From Saprospiraceae bacterium (GTDB lineage Bacteria > Bacteroidota > Bacteroidia > Chitinophagales > Saprospiraceae), in contig JABDLW010000069.1 in assembly GCA_013001805.1 (NCBI GenBank), positions 1-15,743 on the forward strand: 15,743 nt of DNA, given 5' to 3'. The notes beneath the pieces were generated by a model, which saw nothing but the letters and a program-made list of their open reading frames with translations, had not been told where the DNA came from and made no database searches. Position 1 is the stretch's first letter; the number at the start of each line of letters is the position of its first letter. Positions 1 to 9,058 of the stretch are shown piece after piece. Both the position numbers and the translations under genes were made by a program.

Positions 1-138
1 GGCCTGCCCGGCATGCCATAGCAGACGGGTCAATCAGATAGCTACGGCTATCTTTCTTCCTCCAGCCTTATCGGGCTCGCATCTTATTAAATTTTTCCAC
101 ATTCAGAGGTAAATAGAAATACCAATAATTAAAATCCG
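1..138. other. Noncoding left edge with two small hairpins
   Basis: No gene is supported here. The stretch holds a GGCATGCC palindrome (10-17), a 7-bp perfect hairpin with a TACG loop (36-53), and a second 4-bp AGCC/GGCT hairpin (64-77), followed by AT-rich DNA (80-138) that probably carries the promoter of the membrane-protein gene at 139. No TAnnTTTG-type Bacteroidota promoter could be placed with confidence. The left part may be the 3' untranslated end of a gene lying outside the window. Confidence 0.5.
36..53. terminator. Stable hairpin with TACG tetraloop, possible terminator
   Basis: AGATAGC (36-42) and GCTATCT (47-53) pair perfectly around TACG. The loop is closed by C-G, so the RNA would carry a C(UACG)G loop, a member of the unusually stable UNCG tetraloop class. 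A pyrimidine-rich tract (TTCTTCCTCC, 54-63) follows on the plus strand but is not a pure T run. It could terminate transcription entering from the left, or belong to an interspersed repeat. Both readings are inference. Confidence 0.35.
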
Positions 139-480
139 ATGAATAACAGTCAGAAACTTTTAGCCATAAAATTGATACATACCTTAATCTGGAGCATTTT
201 TGTACTACTGATTTTTCATATCCTTTATTCCGGACTCACGGGCAAAATAAACACCTCAACCTGGCTCGCAATCGCTCTCATTTTTGGTGAAGGGATTATA
301 CTTCTGATTTTTAAAATGTTTTGCCCCTTGACAATTATCGCCAGAAAATATTCAGATTCAGAAAAAGACAATTTTGACATTTTCCTTCCAAATTGGCTGG
401 CCAAGTATAATAAACTAATTTTTACTTCCATTTTTATTGTCGCGTTGATTCTCGTTCTCATTCGATCATTCATCACCTAA
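139..480 (+). CDS. Small conserved-type membrane protein, function unknown
   Basis: A 113-residue protein with three predicted membrane helices (about residues 10-32, 42-59 and 91-110). A soluble loop follows the second helix (about 61-88) and contains a Cys-Pro-Leu-Thr stretch at 62-65 and a charged segment with KYSDSEKDNFD and LAKYNK. Such CPLT-containing small inner-membrane proteins resemble the general pattern of DUF2784-like proteins, but I do not recognise a named family. The opposite-strand reading frame (225-476) is less protein-like, while this one has the clean hydrophobic periodicity of a real membrane protein. The ATG at 139 is the first in frame after an AT-rich leader, and no ribosome binding site is evident. 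It stands alone: the next gene lies 230 bp downstream. No role in carbohydrate use can be inferred. Confidence 0.75.
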   Translation: MNNSQKLLAIKLIHTLIWSIFVLLIFHILYSGLTGKINTSTWLAIALIFGEGIILLIFKMFCPLTIIARKYSDSEKDNFDIFLPNWLAKYNKLIFTSIFIVALILVLIRSFIT

Positions 481-710
481 GCATATTAGGTTGAACCAGA
501 TCGGACCTTGATGAAGGTAGTTTCCATTGGTTTATTTTGCCAATAAAGTTGCAGTCACATAAATGCTACCGTGTACCATCACTTGTACTGAACCCTTTTT
601 TGCAGTACAGAAATCCTGCCACCTGAATCAATCATTCAAGATCCAGGGAGAATGTCAATCTTTTGATCAAATTATTTGTATTTTGAAATCAAATATGAAT
701 TTGCCAAAAT
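481..710. other. Intergenic spacer upstream of the oxidoreductase lipoprotein gene
   Basis: This holds a weak inverted repeat ATTGG (526-530)/CCAAT (540-544) around a T-rich 9-nt loop, possibly the end of the 139-480 transcript, and an AT-rich stretch (660-710) that should contain the promoter for the gene at 711. Near matches to the Bacteroidota -7 element occur around 673-685, but none has a correctly spaced TTG element, so no promoter is called. Confidence 0.4.
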
Positions 711-2102
711 ATGAGATTTTTGACTGCTTTATCCAAGACTTTACTGATGTGTATACTATTACTGTCGAGTTGTTCCTCGCCCGATCAATCGGGTGATGAT
801 GCAAGCTCCAAGGCTCCCTATCAATTGATGAATGTTGATCCCGGTCATTTTCACGCAGGATTGGTACAAAAAGAAATGCTTGAAGACGTGGACTCAACCG
901 TATACGTGTATGCACCAGCCGGGCCCGATGTGCAGGATCACCTGAATAGAGTTGAGAGCTACAACACCAGAGAGGAGAATCCTACGCATTGGAATCAGAT
1001 CATCTATACCGGACCAGATTTTTTTGAAAAGATGATTGCAGAAAAGCCGGGCAACATCATGGTCGTTGCCGGCAATAATGCTAAGAAAACAGAATACATT
1101 AAAAGAGCTGTGGAAGCCGGAATTAACGTTTTGGCCGATAAGCCCATGGTAATCAATAGTAAAGATTTTGATATGCTAAAGGAGTCTTTTGATATAGCGC
1201 AACAGAATAATGTGCTTCTTTATGATATCATGACTGAACGCCATGAGATCACTATTATGATCCAGAGGGAAGTGTCACAAATACCTGGTCTATTTGGAGA
1301 ATTGGAAACAGGATCGGTAGAAGATCCTGCCATTACCAAAGAATCCGTGCATCACTTCTTTAAATTTGTTTCCGGCGCACCACTGAAGCGGCCAGCATGG
1401 TTTTTTGATGTCACTCAACAGGGAGAGGGTATGGTTGATATCATGACTCATTTAGTGGACATGATTCAGTGGGAATGTTATCCAGAGCAAATCATTGATT
1501 ATGAAAAAGATATCGAGATTCAAAATGCCAGAAGGTGGGCCACGGAGCTTACACCTGCTATGTTTAAAAGGGTAACGTATATGGACGATTACCCGGATTA
1601 TCTGAACAAGGATATTGTAAATGATTCGATACTGAAAGTATATTCCAATGGCGAAATCAATTATACCCTCAAAGGTACCCATGCCAAAACCTCCGTTATC
1701 TGGAATTATGAAGCACCGGAGGGAGCCAAAGACACCCACTATTCCATTATGCGGGGTACAAGGGCCAATCTAATTATCCGGCAGGGAGAAAAGGAAAATT
1801 ACATCGCCACACTCTATGCCGAAAAGAGCGGTAATCAGTCGGATGCAGAATTTCAAACTGACCTGGAAACCGCCATCAGCGGGCTACAAACCAAGTATGC
1901 TGGTCTGGCGGTAGTGCAAGATGGCGATGAATTCAGAATCGATATTCCGGATAGGTTAAAAGTGGGCCATGAAGCGCACTTTACCCAGGTGGCAAAAAAA
2001 TACCTTAATTATCTCAAGGAGGGAAAGATGCCCGATTGGGAAGTCCCTAATATGCTCGCCAAGTATTATACGACCACTAAGGGGTATGAATTGAGCCGGT
2101 AA
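711..2102 (+). CDS. Exported lipoprotein, Gfo/Idh/MocA-type putative oxidoreductase (GHFHA subfamily)
   Basis: A 463-residue protein with a lipoprotein signal: hydrophobic residues 10-18 and an LSSC lipobox with the acylated Cys at 21, so it should sit on the periplasmic face of a membrane or on the cell surface. Residues about 36-165 form a Rossmann-like half. The usual GxGxxG loop is replaced by DPGHFHA (43-49), and the EKP-like motif appears as ADKP (142-145) with the probable catalytic Lys144. The C-terminal half carries GEGMVDIMTHLVD (238-250), which supplies the Asp243/His247 pair typical of Gfo/Idh/MocA active sites. I recognise this as a widespread but uncharacterised Bacteroidota/Planctomycetota family annotated as putative oxidoreductase with its own C-terminal domain. 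Substrate and reaction are unknown; sugar or glycoside oxidation is the family-level expectation. It converges on the lyase gene with only 21 bp between stop codons. The start is supported by the signal peptide. Confidence 0.88.
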   Translation: MRFLTALSKTLLMCILLLSSCSSPDQSGDDASSKAPYQLMNVDPGHFHAGLVQKEMLEDVDSTVYVYAPAGPDVQDHLNRVESYNTREENPTHWNQIIYTGPDFFEKMIAEKPGNIMVVAGNNAKKTEYIKRAVEAGINVLADKPMVINSKDFDMLKESFDIAQQNNVLLYDIMTERHEITIMIQREVSQIPGLFGELETGSVEDPAITKESVHHFFKFVSGAPLKRPAWFFDVTQQGEGMVDIMTHLVDMIQWECYPEQIIDYEKDIEIQNARRWATELTPAMFKRVTYMDDYPDYLNKDIVNDSILKVYSNGEINYTLKGTHAKTSVIWNYEAPEGAKDTHYSIMRGTRANLIIRQGEKENYIATLYAEKSGNQSDAEFQTDLETAISGLQTKYAGLAVVQDGDEFRIDIPDRLKVGHEAHFTQVAKKYLNYLKEGKMPDWEVPNMLAKYYTTTKGYELSR

Positions 2103-2123
2103 CGGCAATCCGGCAGGCAGATC

Positions 2124-5100
2124 TTAGTTGAATGTAATTAAACCCGTTCCCTTACTCAGGGGTATGTCTACCAATTCATTACTGGAGCGTTCAATTGATT
2201 TTCCATTAGCCAGGATATTTGATCGCCTCTTTTTGAATTTGAGTGTCAGTACAGCGTCGGCATGTACATAATATTGAAGTGAACCATCCATCGACAATTC
2301 GAAGGTAATGAGTTGATCTGAAGTCAATCCCAAATCTTTATCACTATAGTTCTTGGCCTTTGCGACAAAGATTTTGTCGTCGTTCCAGGTCACAGCCAGA
2401 GCATCCGTCACAAACTCTTCGACTTCAAAGCGATCACCGGGATGTGTAGTAAAGGCAAAATTGTGCCCCTCAACAACACCATGAACAAACCTGGATTTCG
2501 CTTCTGCGATCAGCTCCGGCACATCATTCTGTTCGGATGATGTTATCAAATTGGCCATCACCAGAGGCTGATGATCGGTCCGCGCAGTGATAGTAAGCAT
2601 ACCCTCGCGCTGCAGTGGTCTCACATTTCGCAATGTTTTCAAATAATGCGGAGTTTCCACTGCCTCCACTGACAGTTGCTCAGGAGCCAAATGAAACATA
2701 TGCATGGCATGGTTATTTTTGAGGATGCTGGATCGCTTCTCTCCGGCCTGAATGTCTTTGAGAAATGCCGTCTGATAAAGCAACGTTACGTCGACATCTT
2801 TCTCACCCGGAAATGCAACATCCAGCATGAGTACAACCCCTGGTTTCAAATATAGTACATTGCGTCTGAGCTGGTTTACTTTACTCCAGTAGAGTCTGCC
2901 AATATCACCTGTGACAAAGGCCGCATGTTTGCCATCGAGAAAGTGTGAGATAAACGCATAGTCATCAAAACCAGGAGCAAAATGGAGATGGTCCCCAACT
3001 CGTTGACTTTGTTGATTGCCATCGATCAAGATTGTCGAATGACCTACCGGTTGGGTAAGCCATGACTCATAAAGTGGATCATCATAGTAATCTGAATTAC
3101 CTAGTGGTCTCTCCTCCACGAAAATGTTTCCCTGATCAGCCAGCCAGATACTGCCTTGATCCATATGTTGGTGATTGTATGCGGGCCCACTTCTCATCAC
3201 AAAAACAAAATCATCTGAATCCCATCCACCTTTAAAAACAACGGTGCCCAGATCACGAAATACTTTAACCGGATTTTCGTCAAACGGATCTTTTTGTGGT
3301 AACTCCGAGGTATTGAAAAGAATATCTTCATAAGTATAATTTCGCGAGCGTTGTTTTTCCGCAGATGTATAGGGAGACTCAGCATTGGCCACGTAGTTTG
3401 TAGAGTGATCATTTAGGAAATGGTAAAACCAGCTTAATCGGGGATCCCTCGATTTATTGAGTAAGTAGGCCCAGTTCTTAGCTGAGGTCAAGTGGCCATG
3501 AGAATCACCATACTCAAACCATCTTTTGCTTTTTATCAGACCAGCCCATATATATTCATTATAAGTGCCGGTGAGAGGTGCAGATAAATCAACATTAAAA
3601 ACATTCTCCAATGAAGGCAGGCTATAAGAGAGATTTGAAAAACTGTAATTGTTGTATCCGAAACCTTCTCCCCATCCCCCATCTTTGGAATCAGTTACAT
3701 GATGAAGAAACCTGTTAAGTTTAAGTATGGCTCCCGTAAAATAGGGCTCAATATTCTTCGTCTCTTCGACATCTTCAAATATGGCACTAAGACACATAAG
3801 CGATCCACCTACGGTCATAGCCAGCCAATTAGAGGTAGCGGCAGTAATATTATCGTTGTATATATAAGTACGATGTACCCCTTTGACAATATTTTTCATA
3901 ATGGCAGAACAGACTAATTCACGCTCCTCCGGAGTGAAGAGATGATAAACCAAATCGTAAGCTTCCGCCACACGATGCGCCCAGCTTCCGGTACGATGCT
4001 CACTAAATCGTCCGCGCTTCGTTTGCCAGGGATGCGTCCAATCGGGCCAGGTTGCCAAACGAAGCAATACCTCCTTCACGTACAGTCCTGCTTCCTGGTC
4101 TCCTTGAAATGTATAGGCTCGAGCATTGAGACGGAGTGCTTCTCCGGTATGATAAATTCTGGATCCCCAGGCATCCCATGTGGCAAGCCAGTCTTCATCA
4201 GGAAACTGATCAAGATCATAAACCAGGCTTTCTGGTGGAATTTTTAATCGCTGAGCCTGTGCATTAGCGGCCATATCAGTAGCTAGATCGCGAAATTTCT
4301 CTTCGCGGAATCGCACCCCCAATTCTTCTCTTCCCAAAGAATCGAAGAGCAACCGTGGATGATGCCCGCCCCTATCTCCGGGTGTAATATGAATACTAAA
4401 AGCAGTTTGGCCGATCTGACTCACGTCATCATATGCCTTTAGTGTCGCCAGAAATAATCCATTGGGAAAATCCAATTGCATTGGCTCCAGGTGCCATTGC
4501 CCTTCCACCTGACTTAGATTACCCCGAAAAACATGATTAGTGGTATCAGAAAAGACCGAAATATCCAAACTTACTTGCTCGGCTTCTTTCATCCACTGAC
4601 CACTTAAATTGAATTCTGCATGCTGGCGATAATGTCTAGCTGGAATATAGGTTTTAAATTCGGGAAGTTTGTGCATCTGTGGTTCAATAAATTTAAATGG
4701 AGCGGGTCTTGCAGCACTAAAAACTACATCGTCCAGACCAAAATAAATGGGCATATCAGGGTCAGCGTCTGGAAACTTTGCGAGATGTGCCAGTGCGAAT
4801 ATTTGAATCTTATCTTTCCCGGCAATGGCTGGATTTTCGCGGATCAAATCACTGTAGGTTATGGTCACTTGCTGCCAGCTATTTAATTTAATGTTAGCAA
4901 GATCCACATCCAATTTTCCATATTCACCTGCTGCGAACCTCACTTTGTACCATTCACAAGTTTGATTTGTTTTCAAGTAGTATCTAAAACTCAATGTAGC
5001 GCCGGGAATCAGATACATGTCAAGTAATTTTTGAGCTCCCGCATAATTATGTACTGCTGTATATGGTGTCACTTTCTGTACTATTGAAATGTTGGGGTCT

Positions 5101-5354
5101 CTGGGCATGATTTCGTTGACTCTAAAATTTTGATTGTAAGCAATATCCTGCCATAAAGGATAAGAAGCCCATGCTCCCAGGTCCCGATCTTCAAAATCCT
5201 CACGGTAGATCCAGGGCTCTAAAACAAAGAATTCCGGTGAAACACTCTGCACTGCGACCGTTTGTTGATTCGAAGCATTTTCACCTCCGATTGAAGAATC
5301 GATGTGTTGCCCACTCAAGGCTATAAGAATGGAAAGAAATAAATTAAAAATCAT
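2124..5354 (-). CDS. Exported heparinase II/III-like polysaccharide lyase with DUF4962-type N-terminus
   Basis: A 1076-residue protein with a short N-terminal hydrophobic segment (2-14, no Lys/Arg before it, so a weak but plausible signal peptide). Residues about 45-215 look like a jelly-roll carbohydrate-binding module (begins EPWIYREDFEDRDLG). About 220-325 is a beta-rich linker domain. About 330-690 is an alpha/alpha toroid containing the heparinase-type Asn-Trp (N509-W510) and DGGWGEGFGYNNY (558-570, candidate Tyr570). About 700-1000 is the heparinase II/III C-terminal beta-sandwich with YNHQHMDQGS (726-735; H728, H730, D732) and GHSTILIDGN (771-780). Families of this type cleave uronic-acid polysaccharides (heparin, alginate, related glycans) by beta-elimination. 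The actual substrate cannot be read from the sequence. An in-frame TAA lies 14 codons upstream with no other ATG between, which fixes this start. It follows the 1170-aa gene by 85 bp on the same strand and is probably cotranscribed with it. Confidence 0.9.
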   Translation of the reverse strand: MIFNLFLSILIALSGQHIDSSIGGENASNQQTVAVQSVSPEFFVLEPWIYREDFEDRDLGAWASYPLWQDIAYNQNFRVNEIMPRDPNISIVQKVTPYTAVHNYAGAQKLLDMYLIPGATLSFRYYLKTNQTCEWYKVRFAAGEYGKLDVDLANIKLNSWQQVTITYSDLIRENPAIAGKDKIQIFALAHLAKFPDADPDMPIYFGLDDVVFSAARPAPFKFIEPQMHKLPEFKTYIPARHYRQHAEFNLSGQWMKEAEQVSLDISVFSDTTNHVFRGNLSQVEGQWHLEPMQLDFPNGLFLATLKAYDDVSQIGQTAFSIHITPGDRGGHHPRLLFDSLGREELGVRFREEKFRDLATDMAANAQAQRLKIPPESLVYDLDQFPDEDWLATWDAWGSRIYHTGEALRLNARAYTFQGDQEAGLYVKEVLLRLATWPDWTHPWQTKRGRFSEHRTGSWAHRVAEAYDLVYHLFTPEERELVCSAIMKNIVKGVHRTYIYNDNITAATSNWLAMTVGGSLMCLSAIFEDVEETKNIEPYFTGAILKLNRFLHHVTDSKDGGWGEGFGYNNYSFSNLSYSLPSLENVFNVDLSAPLTGTYNEYIWAGLIKSKRWFEYGDSHGHLTSAKNWAYLLNKSRDPRLSWFYHFLNDHSTNYVANAESPYTSAEKQRSRNYTYEDILFNTSELPQKDPFDENPVKVFRDLGTVVFKGGWDSDDFVFVMRSGPAYNHQHMDQGSIWLADQGNIFVEERPLGNSDYYDDPLYESWLTQPVGHSTILIDGNQQSQRVGDHLHFAPGFDDYAFISHFLDGKHAAFVTGDIGRLYWSKVNQLRRNVLYLKPGVVLMLDVAFPGEKDVDVTLLYQTAFLKDIQAGEKRSSILKNNHAMHMFHLAPEQLSVEAVETPHYLKTLRNVRPLQREGMLTITARTDHQPLVMANLITSSEQNDVPELIAEAKSRFVHGVVEGHNFAFTTHPGDRFEVEEFVTDALAVTWNDDKIFVAKAKNYSDKDLGLTSDQLITFELSMDGSLQYYVHADAVLTLKFKKRRSNILANGKSIERSSNELVDIPLSKGTGLITFN

Positions 5355-5439
5355 AAATGGTCTGACTTTGCTTTTTTTAAATATTTTGACTTAGCTAATA
5401 TTTCCCTCCTTGATTTGGGGAAATCATAACGTTATTCAA
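5355..5439 (-). promoter_or_regulatory. Intercistronic spacer of the lyase operon
   Basis: An 85-bp AT-rich spacer between two minus-strand genes, too short and too poor in hairpins to suggest a strong terminator, which supports cotranscription. It contains a minus-strand AAGGAGGG (complement of 5404-5411) that looks like a perfect Shine-Dalgarno sequence but sits 49 nt before the lyase ATG. A possible internal promoter in the A/T-rich part (5360-5400) cannot be excluded. Confidence 0.4.
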
Positions 5440-8400
5440 TTATTTCCTGGGCGCAAGTCCCTTTTGAAAAACACCCTTTTTCGAAACTGGAACTCGATTA
5501 TTATCTTCAAGAATCTCCGAAATCTTATTTTCCGGATCTATGCTGATGAACAAATTTCCCGAATAGGAGACATTAGTAAAAACCACGTTCTCGCGCTTGG
5601 CGACAAAATCCACCGGTCCCGCTATCCCATCAATAGTATATTCATCCAGCACCTTGTCCCCATCGAGTAATCGCACCGCAATAGCCTTGGCCGGGGCGTT
5701 TCCCAAATTATGAATTACACAGTGAATGCTATTGTTTTCAAATTCAGCGTCCCAAATGTCGATTGCCAGATCCGCCAGTGCGGTTGGTCGTTGCTTGGAT
5801 ATAATTTTCTTAAGTGTGATTGCCACCGGGATATGGGATGGTATGGGCAATTTAACCCGGTCAAACCTGGTAAGGTCCTTTTCTGTCTCCCAAATCACTT
5901 TGCCTGCTTCCCCATTGCCAAGAGGGTCTTCCAGGATATTGATGCGATATCGTCCATCTTTAATCCGGCATGGTTGCATGACTAACTCTGTCATCTCCTT
6001 GCGAAAAGAAAAAGCAGCTACTCTCAGGCTATCATCATCCGCATACAAGACTACCCGTGCTAAATCAGGGCCACCTCCGGCAGGCCAAATAACGGCTAAT
6101 TTCAGATGTGCATCCAATCGTGTCCCTCTCTTTCCCCCCAACATGTACGTATACATATTATTGGCACCATATGGTGAGTAATCATCCCGGTGTACATTGG
6201 ATTCGGTAAATCGATAAAAAGAATAGTCATCGAGCACGGAAGTATAGCGTCTGAATTCTTCAGCAAGTTCTTCTAATCCCTTGGATACGTAAGCTCCTTG
6301 CGGCACATCATTCCCCCAATACCAATTAAATACATTGAATGAAGACTTAAATCCATCGGCAAAATAGTTGATTGGTGTTTTGCTTTTATCTTCCAGCCTC
6401 CAGGCAGACTCCAGCTCTCTCTCAAAAGCATAGGCCTGACCCAGGTTGTTTACTACACTATTATATCGCTCGCTGATGAAATCGCCAATATGCATTCGAT
6501 CCATTGGGAAAATATTGCAGTAACCGTCTTTAAAGTATCTGGTCTTCTCCAATCCCTTGTGGGTAGCGTCGATTAAATAGCGGGCATTTTCATTTCCGTC
6601 CAGCGGTAAATCCGGTTGATGACTGCTTAAAAAGAGGACATCATCATTCCATCCACCGCCCAGTTGCCCGTCTGCATTCTGTCTTTCGGCCCACCAGTTT
6701 GCAATTTTATGGCGCTTAGCGTTGAAATCCCGCATGTAAAGTGCCCACTCCGGTACTCCATTGGGATTAGGCAATGTTATCAATGGCATCCTTTCCGGAT
6801 CACGTGGCTTGCCGTCTTTAAAATCCGGACCACTCATCCGTATCAAATAATTAGCTATAAAATGATCGGGTTTAACTCGTTTGATCGCCAATGCCGGAAG
6901 AATCATATCAAATGGCCCACCGTAACAATAAGGATTTGATAGTGAAACTGTCCTGCGGGTAAATTGCCAAGGCATAAATTCATACATCTTACCATATTGT
7001 GCCTGTGCCGAAACGATTTCCTTCGCGGCATAATTATCTACACAAGTGTAAACATCTGACTCTTTGACGAACATCACCGCTGGCATTTCCGGATCTCCAA
7101 TAAGAATCTCTGTCTTACCCGCCGCACCAATATCGACCCAAAGCCGGTCACCATCAGTCAACACCAGGTCTTGAAAATCCAATTTCAACTGTAATGTTTT
7201 AAATTCAGAATCATACCCGGATAGGCCTACAATAAATTGATTCCAAAGTCTGGATGGCACCCCGGGATCTCGCACTCTGATTAAAATTGCCTCATTTGCA
7301 TTTTCAGTTTTTACCGGAATAGACAGCGTGATAGAATTGATGCCCTGTGCATCCACATATGCATCACTCAGGATATTTAACCGGGCAAAAGCACCCACGT
7401 TGATCTGAGTGCTTACTTGGGGTGTTTCTTTGACAGAGGCCAGAGTAAAAGTACGTTCATCCCGGGATGTGACCGCATGCAAGGCAAATGTAGTTCTTGG
7501 ATCTAATTCTTGCGTCGAAGCATTGAAAACTAATCGCCTCATTGCTTTGATATCATCTGGACCAGGGTGGACTTGGGTATGATATAGTCCCAGATTCTGA
7601 ATTCGCTTTTCGCCGGATAGCGGTACATTAATATCACCGGAAAACCCCTTGGGAGTACCATATTTTTCTGTAAAAGGGACGCGAAAAGACGCACCTTCTT
7701 GTTGTTTAATTGAAGCGGCAAAATAGAATTGATTGCCGGCAGGAACACTAAAGAGTCTTTGAAGCCCAGTGTCACGTGGTGTGGCGGCCTCGAAGGTCAC
7801 ATTAGTGAGGTTACCATTCATCACGACATAATTTACCTGAGAGGAATGTTTTGTTTGGATATCTACTTTTTCTGGGTGAAAATCGGCATCACCCGGAATG
7901 ATGGTAAACATGGAATAAGGATGTGGCCAGGCGATTTCGTTACGGCCATCTACTACATGCCATCCGGGCACAAATTCATCCGATACCATTTCCGGCCATA
8001 CTTCGGTAAATACTATGAATTCACCGGGATTGACGGCAGGTAGTTGGGCATTAAAAGCGGTCCCGCTCAATTCCCTAATTTTTCGTGTTTCTGGTCCTTG
8101 CCGGCTATATCCAGGACTTTCATTTTTGGGAGGAGAATTAGAGCGTATGAGAGCCAATATTTCGCTTCTCGTGATCGGCCGGTCGAAGAGATACAACTCA
8201 TCGAATATCAAGCCGGCCGCCGGGAGATGAAAGAGTCCGGGTAGCGAAGTTTCGAACCATGCATCTTCACCCCAGGAGGAAGCTATCATCTCGCCATTTA
8301 TCCAAAGTTGGAGACCATTCGCCCAATCCCAATTAAAAACAACGTGATTCCATTGGGAAGGATTCCAGTTTGCATCGCTATTAATGCCATGTGAGACATA

Positions 8401-8952
8401 TCGTGCGTCTCGTACGTAAGCGGATAATTTGTTGTTTTCATCCACCAAAACACCTAATAGATCACGTTCCTTGCGCCCAAATCCTATACTGGTCTGCTCA
8501 AATAACGGGCCGGCAAAAGGTAGCTCTCCCCGGGCCCAGAAAGCAACACCACCTAACCTGCCGTTCAATCTTCCACAGCCCCAAATAAAAGGCTGATTAA
8601 ATCCCATTTGATTGCCCGGATGCGTGTTGAAAATGACTGCCGTAACTAAGTCCAAATCGATCCCGGTCATGTTATTCGCATCCGGTGTCTGTGGAATTTC
8701 ACGCATTCGAATACCTTTTCCGAATTTTGCTTCAGGAAAATCAATTTTTCTTTCCTCTAACGACTTCTTGCCGGACTGCTCAATGATATCTTCTTTAAAA
8801 AATTTGTCATCGTCAAATGAAAGATGATAACTTACCGGCGTAGTCCGGACTCCAGATCCTTCAGTCACTTCATTTTGGCTAAATCCCGGCTGACAAATTA
8901 ATATCAAAATCACGCACATTGAGTGTATATAGGGTGATGACATCTTTTTCAT
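5440..8952 (-). CDS. Large exported multidomain protein: LamG-like, helical central domain, CARDB
   Basis: A 1170-residue protein. The signal peptide covers residues 1-26 (KK at 2-3, hydrophobic 12-19, ending GFSQ). Residues about 38-270 are a LamG/concanavalin-like fold, with WNHVVFNWD (201-209), LQLWINGE (214-221) and a terminal FDELYLFDRPIT (250-261). About 285-640 is beta-rich with no recognised family. About 645-960 is Trp/Tyr-rich and helical, probably an alpha/alpha toroid, with a striking NADGQLGGGWNDD (759-771) and further conserved-looking patches GNDVPQGAYV (880-889) and YGANNMYTYMLGG (928-940). About 1056-1155 matches a CARDB adhesion module (ADLAIDI start, HNLGNAPA, final EILEDNN). 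No type IX secretion tail is seen. By architecture it should act on or bind polysaccharide outside the cytoplasm, perhaps as a glycosidase or lyase of a helical-toroid class, but no enzyme family is recognised. It is first in the minus-strand unit, upstream of the lyase. Confidence 0.85.
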   Translation of the reverse strand: MKKMSSPYIHSMCVILILICQPGFSQNEVTEGSGVRTTPVSYHLSFDDDKFFKEDIIEQSGKKSLEERKIDFPEAKFGKGIRMREIPQTPDANNMTGIDLDLVTAVIFNTHPGNQMGFNQPFIWGCGRLNGRLGGVAFWARGELPFAGPLFEQTSIGFGRKERDLLGVLVDENNKLSAYVRDARYVSHGINSDANWNPSQWNHVVFNWDWANGLQLWINGEMIASSWGEDAWFETSLPGLFHLPAAGLIFDELYLFDRPITRSEILALIRSNSPPKNESPGYSRQGPETRKIRELSGTAFNAQLPAVNPGEFIVFTEVWPEMVSDEFVPGWHVVDGRNEIAWPHPYSMFTIIPGDADFHPEKVDIQTKHSSQVNYVVMNGNLTNVTFEAATPRDTGLQRLFSVPAGNQFYFAASIKQQEGASFRVPFTEKYGTPKGFSGDINVPLSGEKRIQNLGLYHTQVHPGPDDIKAMRRLVFNASTQELDPRTTFALHAVTSRDERTFTLASVKETPQVSTQINVGAFARLNILSDAYVDAQGINSITLSIPVKTENANEAILIRVRDPGVPSRLWNQFIVGLSGYDSEFKTLQLKLDFQDLVLTDGDRLWVDIGAAGKTEILIGDPEMPAVMFVKESDVYTCVDNYAAKEIVSAQAQYGKMYEFMPWQFTRRTVSLSNPYCYGGPFDMILPALAIKRVKPDHFIANYLIRMSGPDFKDGKPRDPERMPLITLPNPNGVPEWALYMRDFNAKRHKIANWWAERQNADGQLGGGWNDDVLFLSSHQPDLPLDGNENARYLIDATHKGLEKTRYFKDGYCNIFPMDRMHIGDFISERYNSVVNNLGQAYAFERELESAWRLEDKSKTPINYFADGFKSSFNVFNWYWGNDVPQGAYVSKGLEELAEEFRRYTSVLDDYSFYRFTESNVHRDDYSPYGANNMYTYMLGGKRGTRLDAHLKLAVIWPAGGGPDLARVVLYADDDSLRVAAFSFRKEMTELVMQPCRIKDGRYRINILEDPLGNGEAGKVIWETEKDLTRFDRVKLPIPSHIPVAITLKKIISKQRPTALADLAIDIWDAEFENNSIHCVIHNLGNAPAKAIAVRLLDGDKVLDEYTIDGIAGPVDFVAKRENVVFTNVSYSGNLFISIDPENKISEILEDNNRVPVSKKGVFQKGLAPRK

Positions 8953-9058
8953 GTTTTCATTCTTGTTGCTGCTGTTTACGCATGTGAAGCCGATTTTCGG
9001 TCAATCTTGTCGGTCATCTCAAGTGAAAAAATAAGATACATTTATTCGACTAACTGCC

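Noticed and set aside
34..102. 22-codon minus-strand frame at the left edge
   Set aside because: It is short, has no ribosome binding site, and its 3' part is explained by the hairpin at 36-53. Chance is the simpler explanation.
563..796. 77-codon plus-strand frame upstream of and overlapping the oxidoreductase gene
   Set aside because: It overlaps the signal peptide region of the gene at 711 in another frame, is Cys-rich in an unpatterned way, and resembles no protein family.
2095..2106. GCCG-GTAA-CGGC hairpin overlapping the stop codon of the oxidoreductase gene
   Set aside because: It has only a 4-bp stem with no following T tract, so it was not called as a terminator.
5404..5411. Minus-strand AAGGAGGG as ribosome binding site for the lyase gene
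   Set aside because: It is 49 nt from the ATG, and an in-frame TAA lies between them, so no start codon at normal spacing exists.
5726..6181. 151-codon plus-strand frame antisense to the 1170-aa gene
   Set aside because: It lies wholly within a well-supported gene with a CARDB domain on the other strand; it is best explained as a shadow frame.
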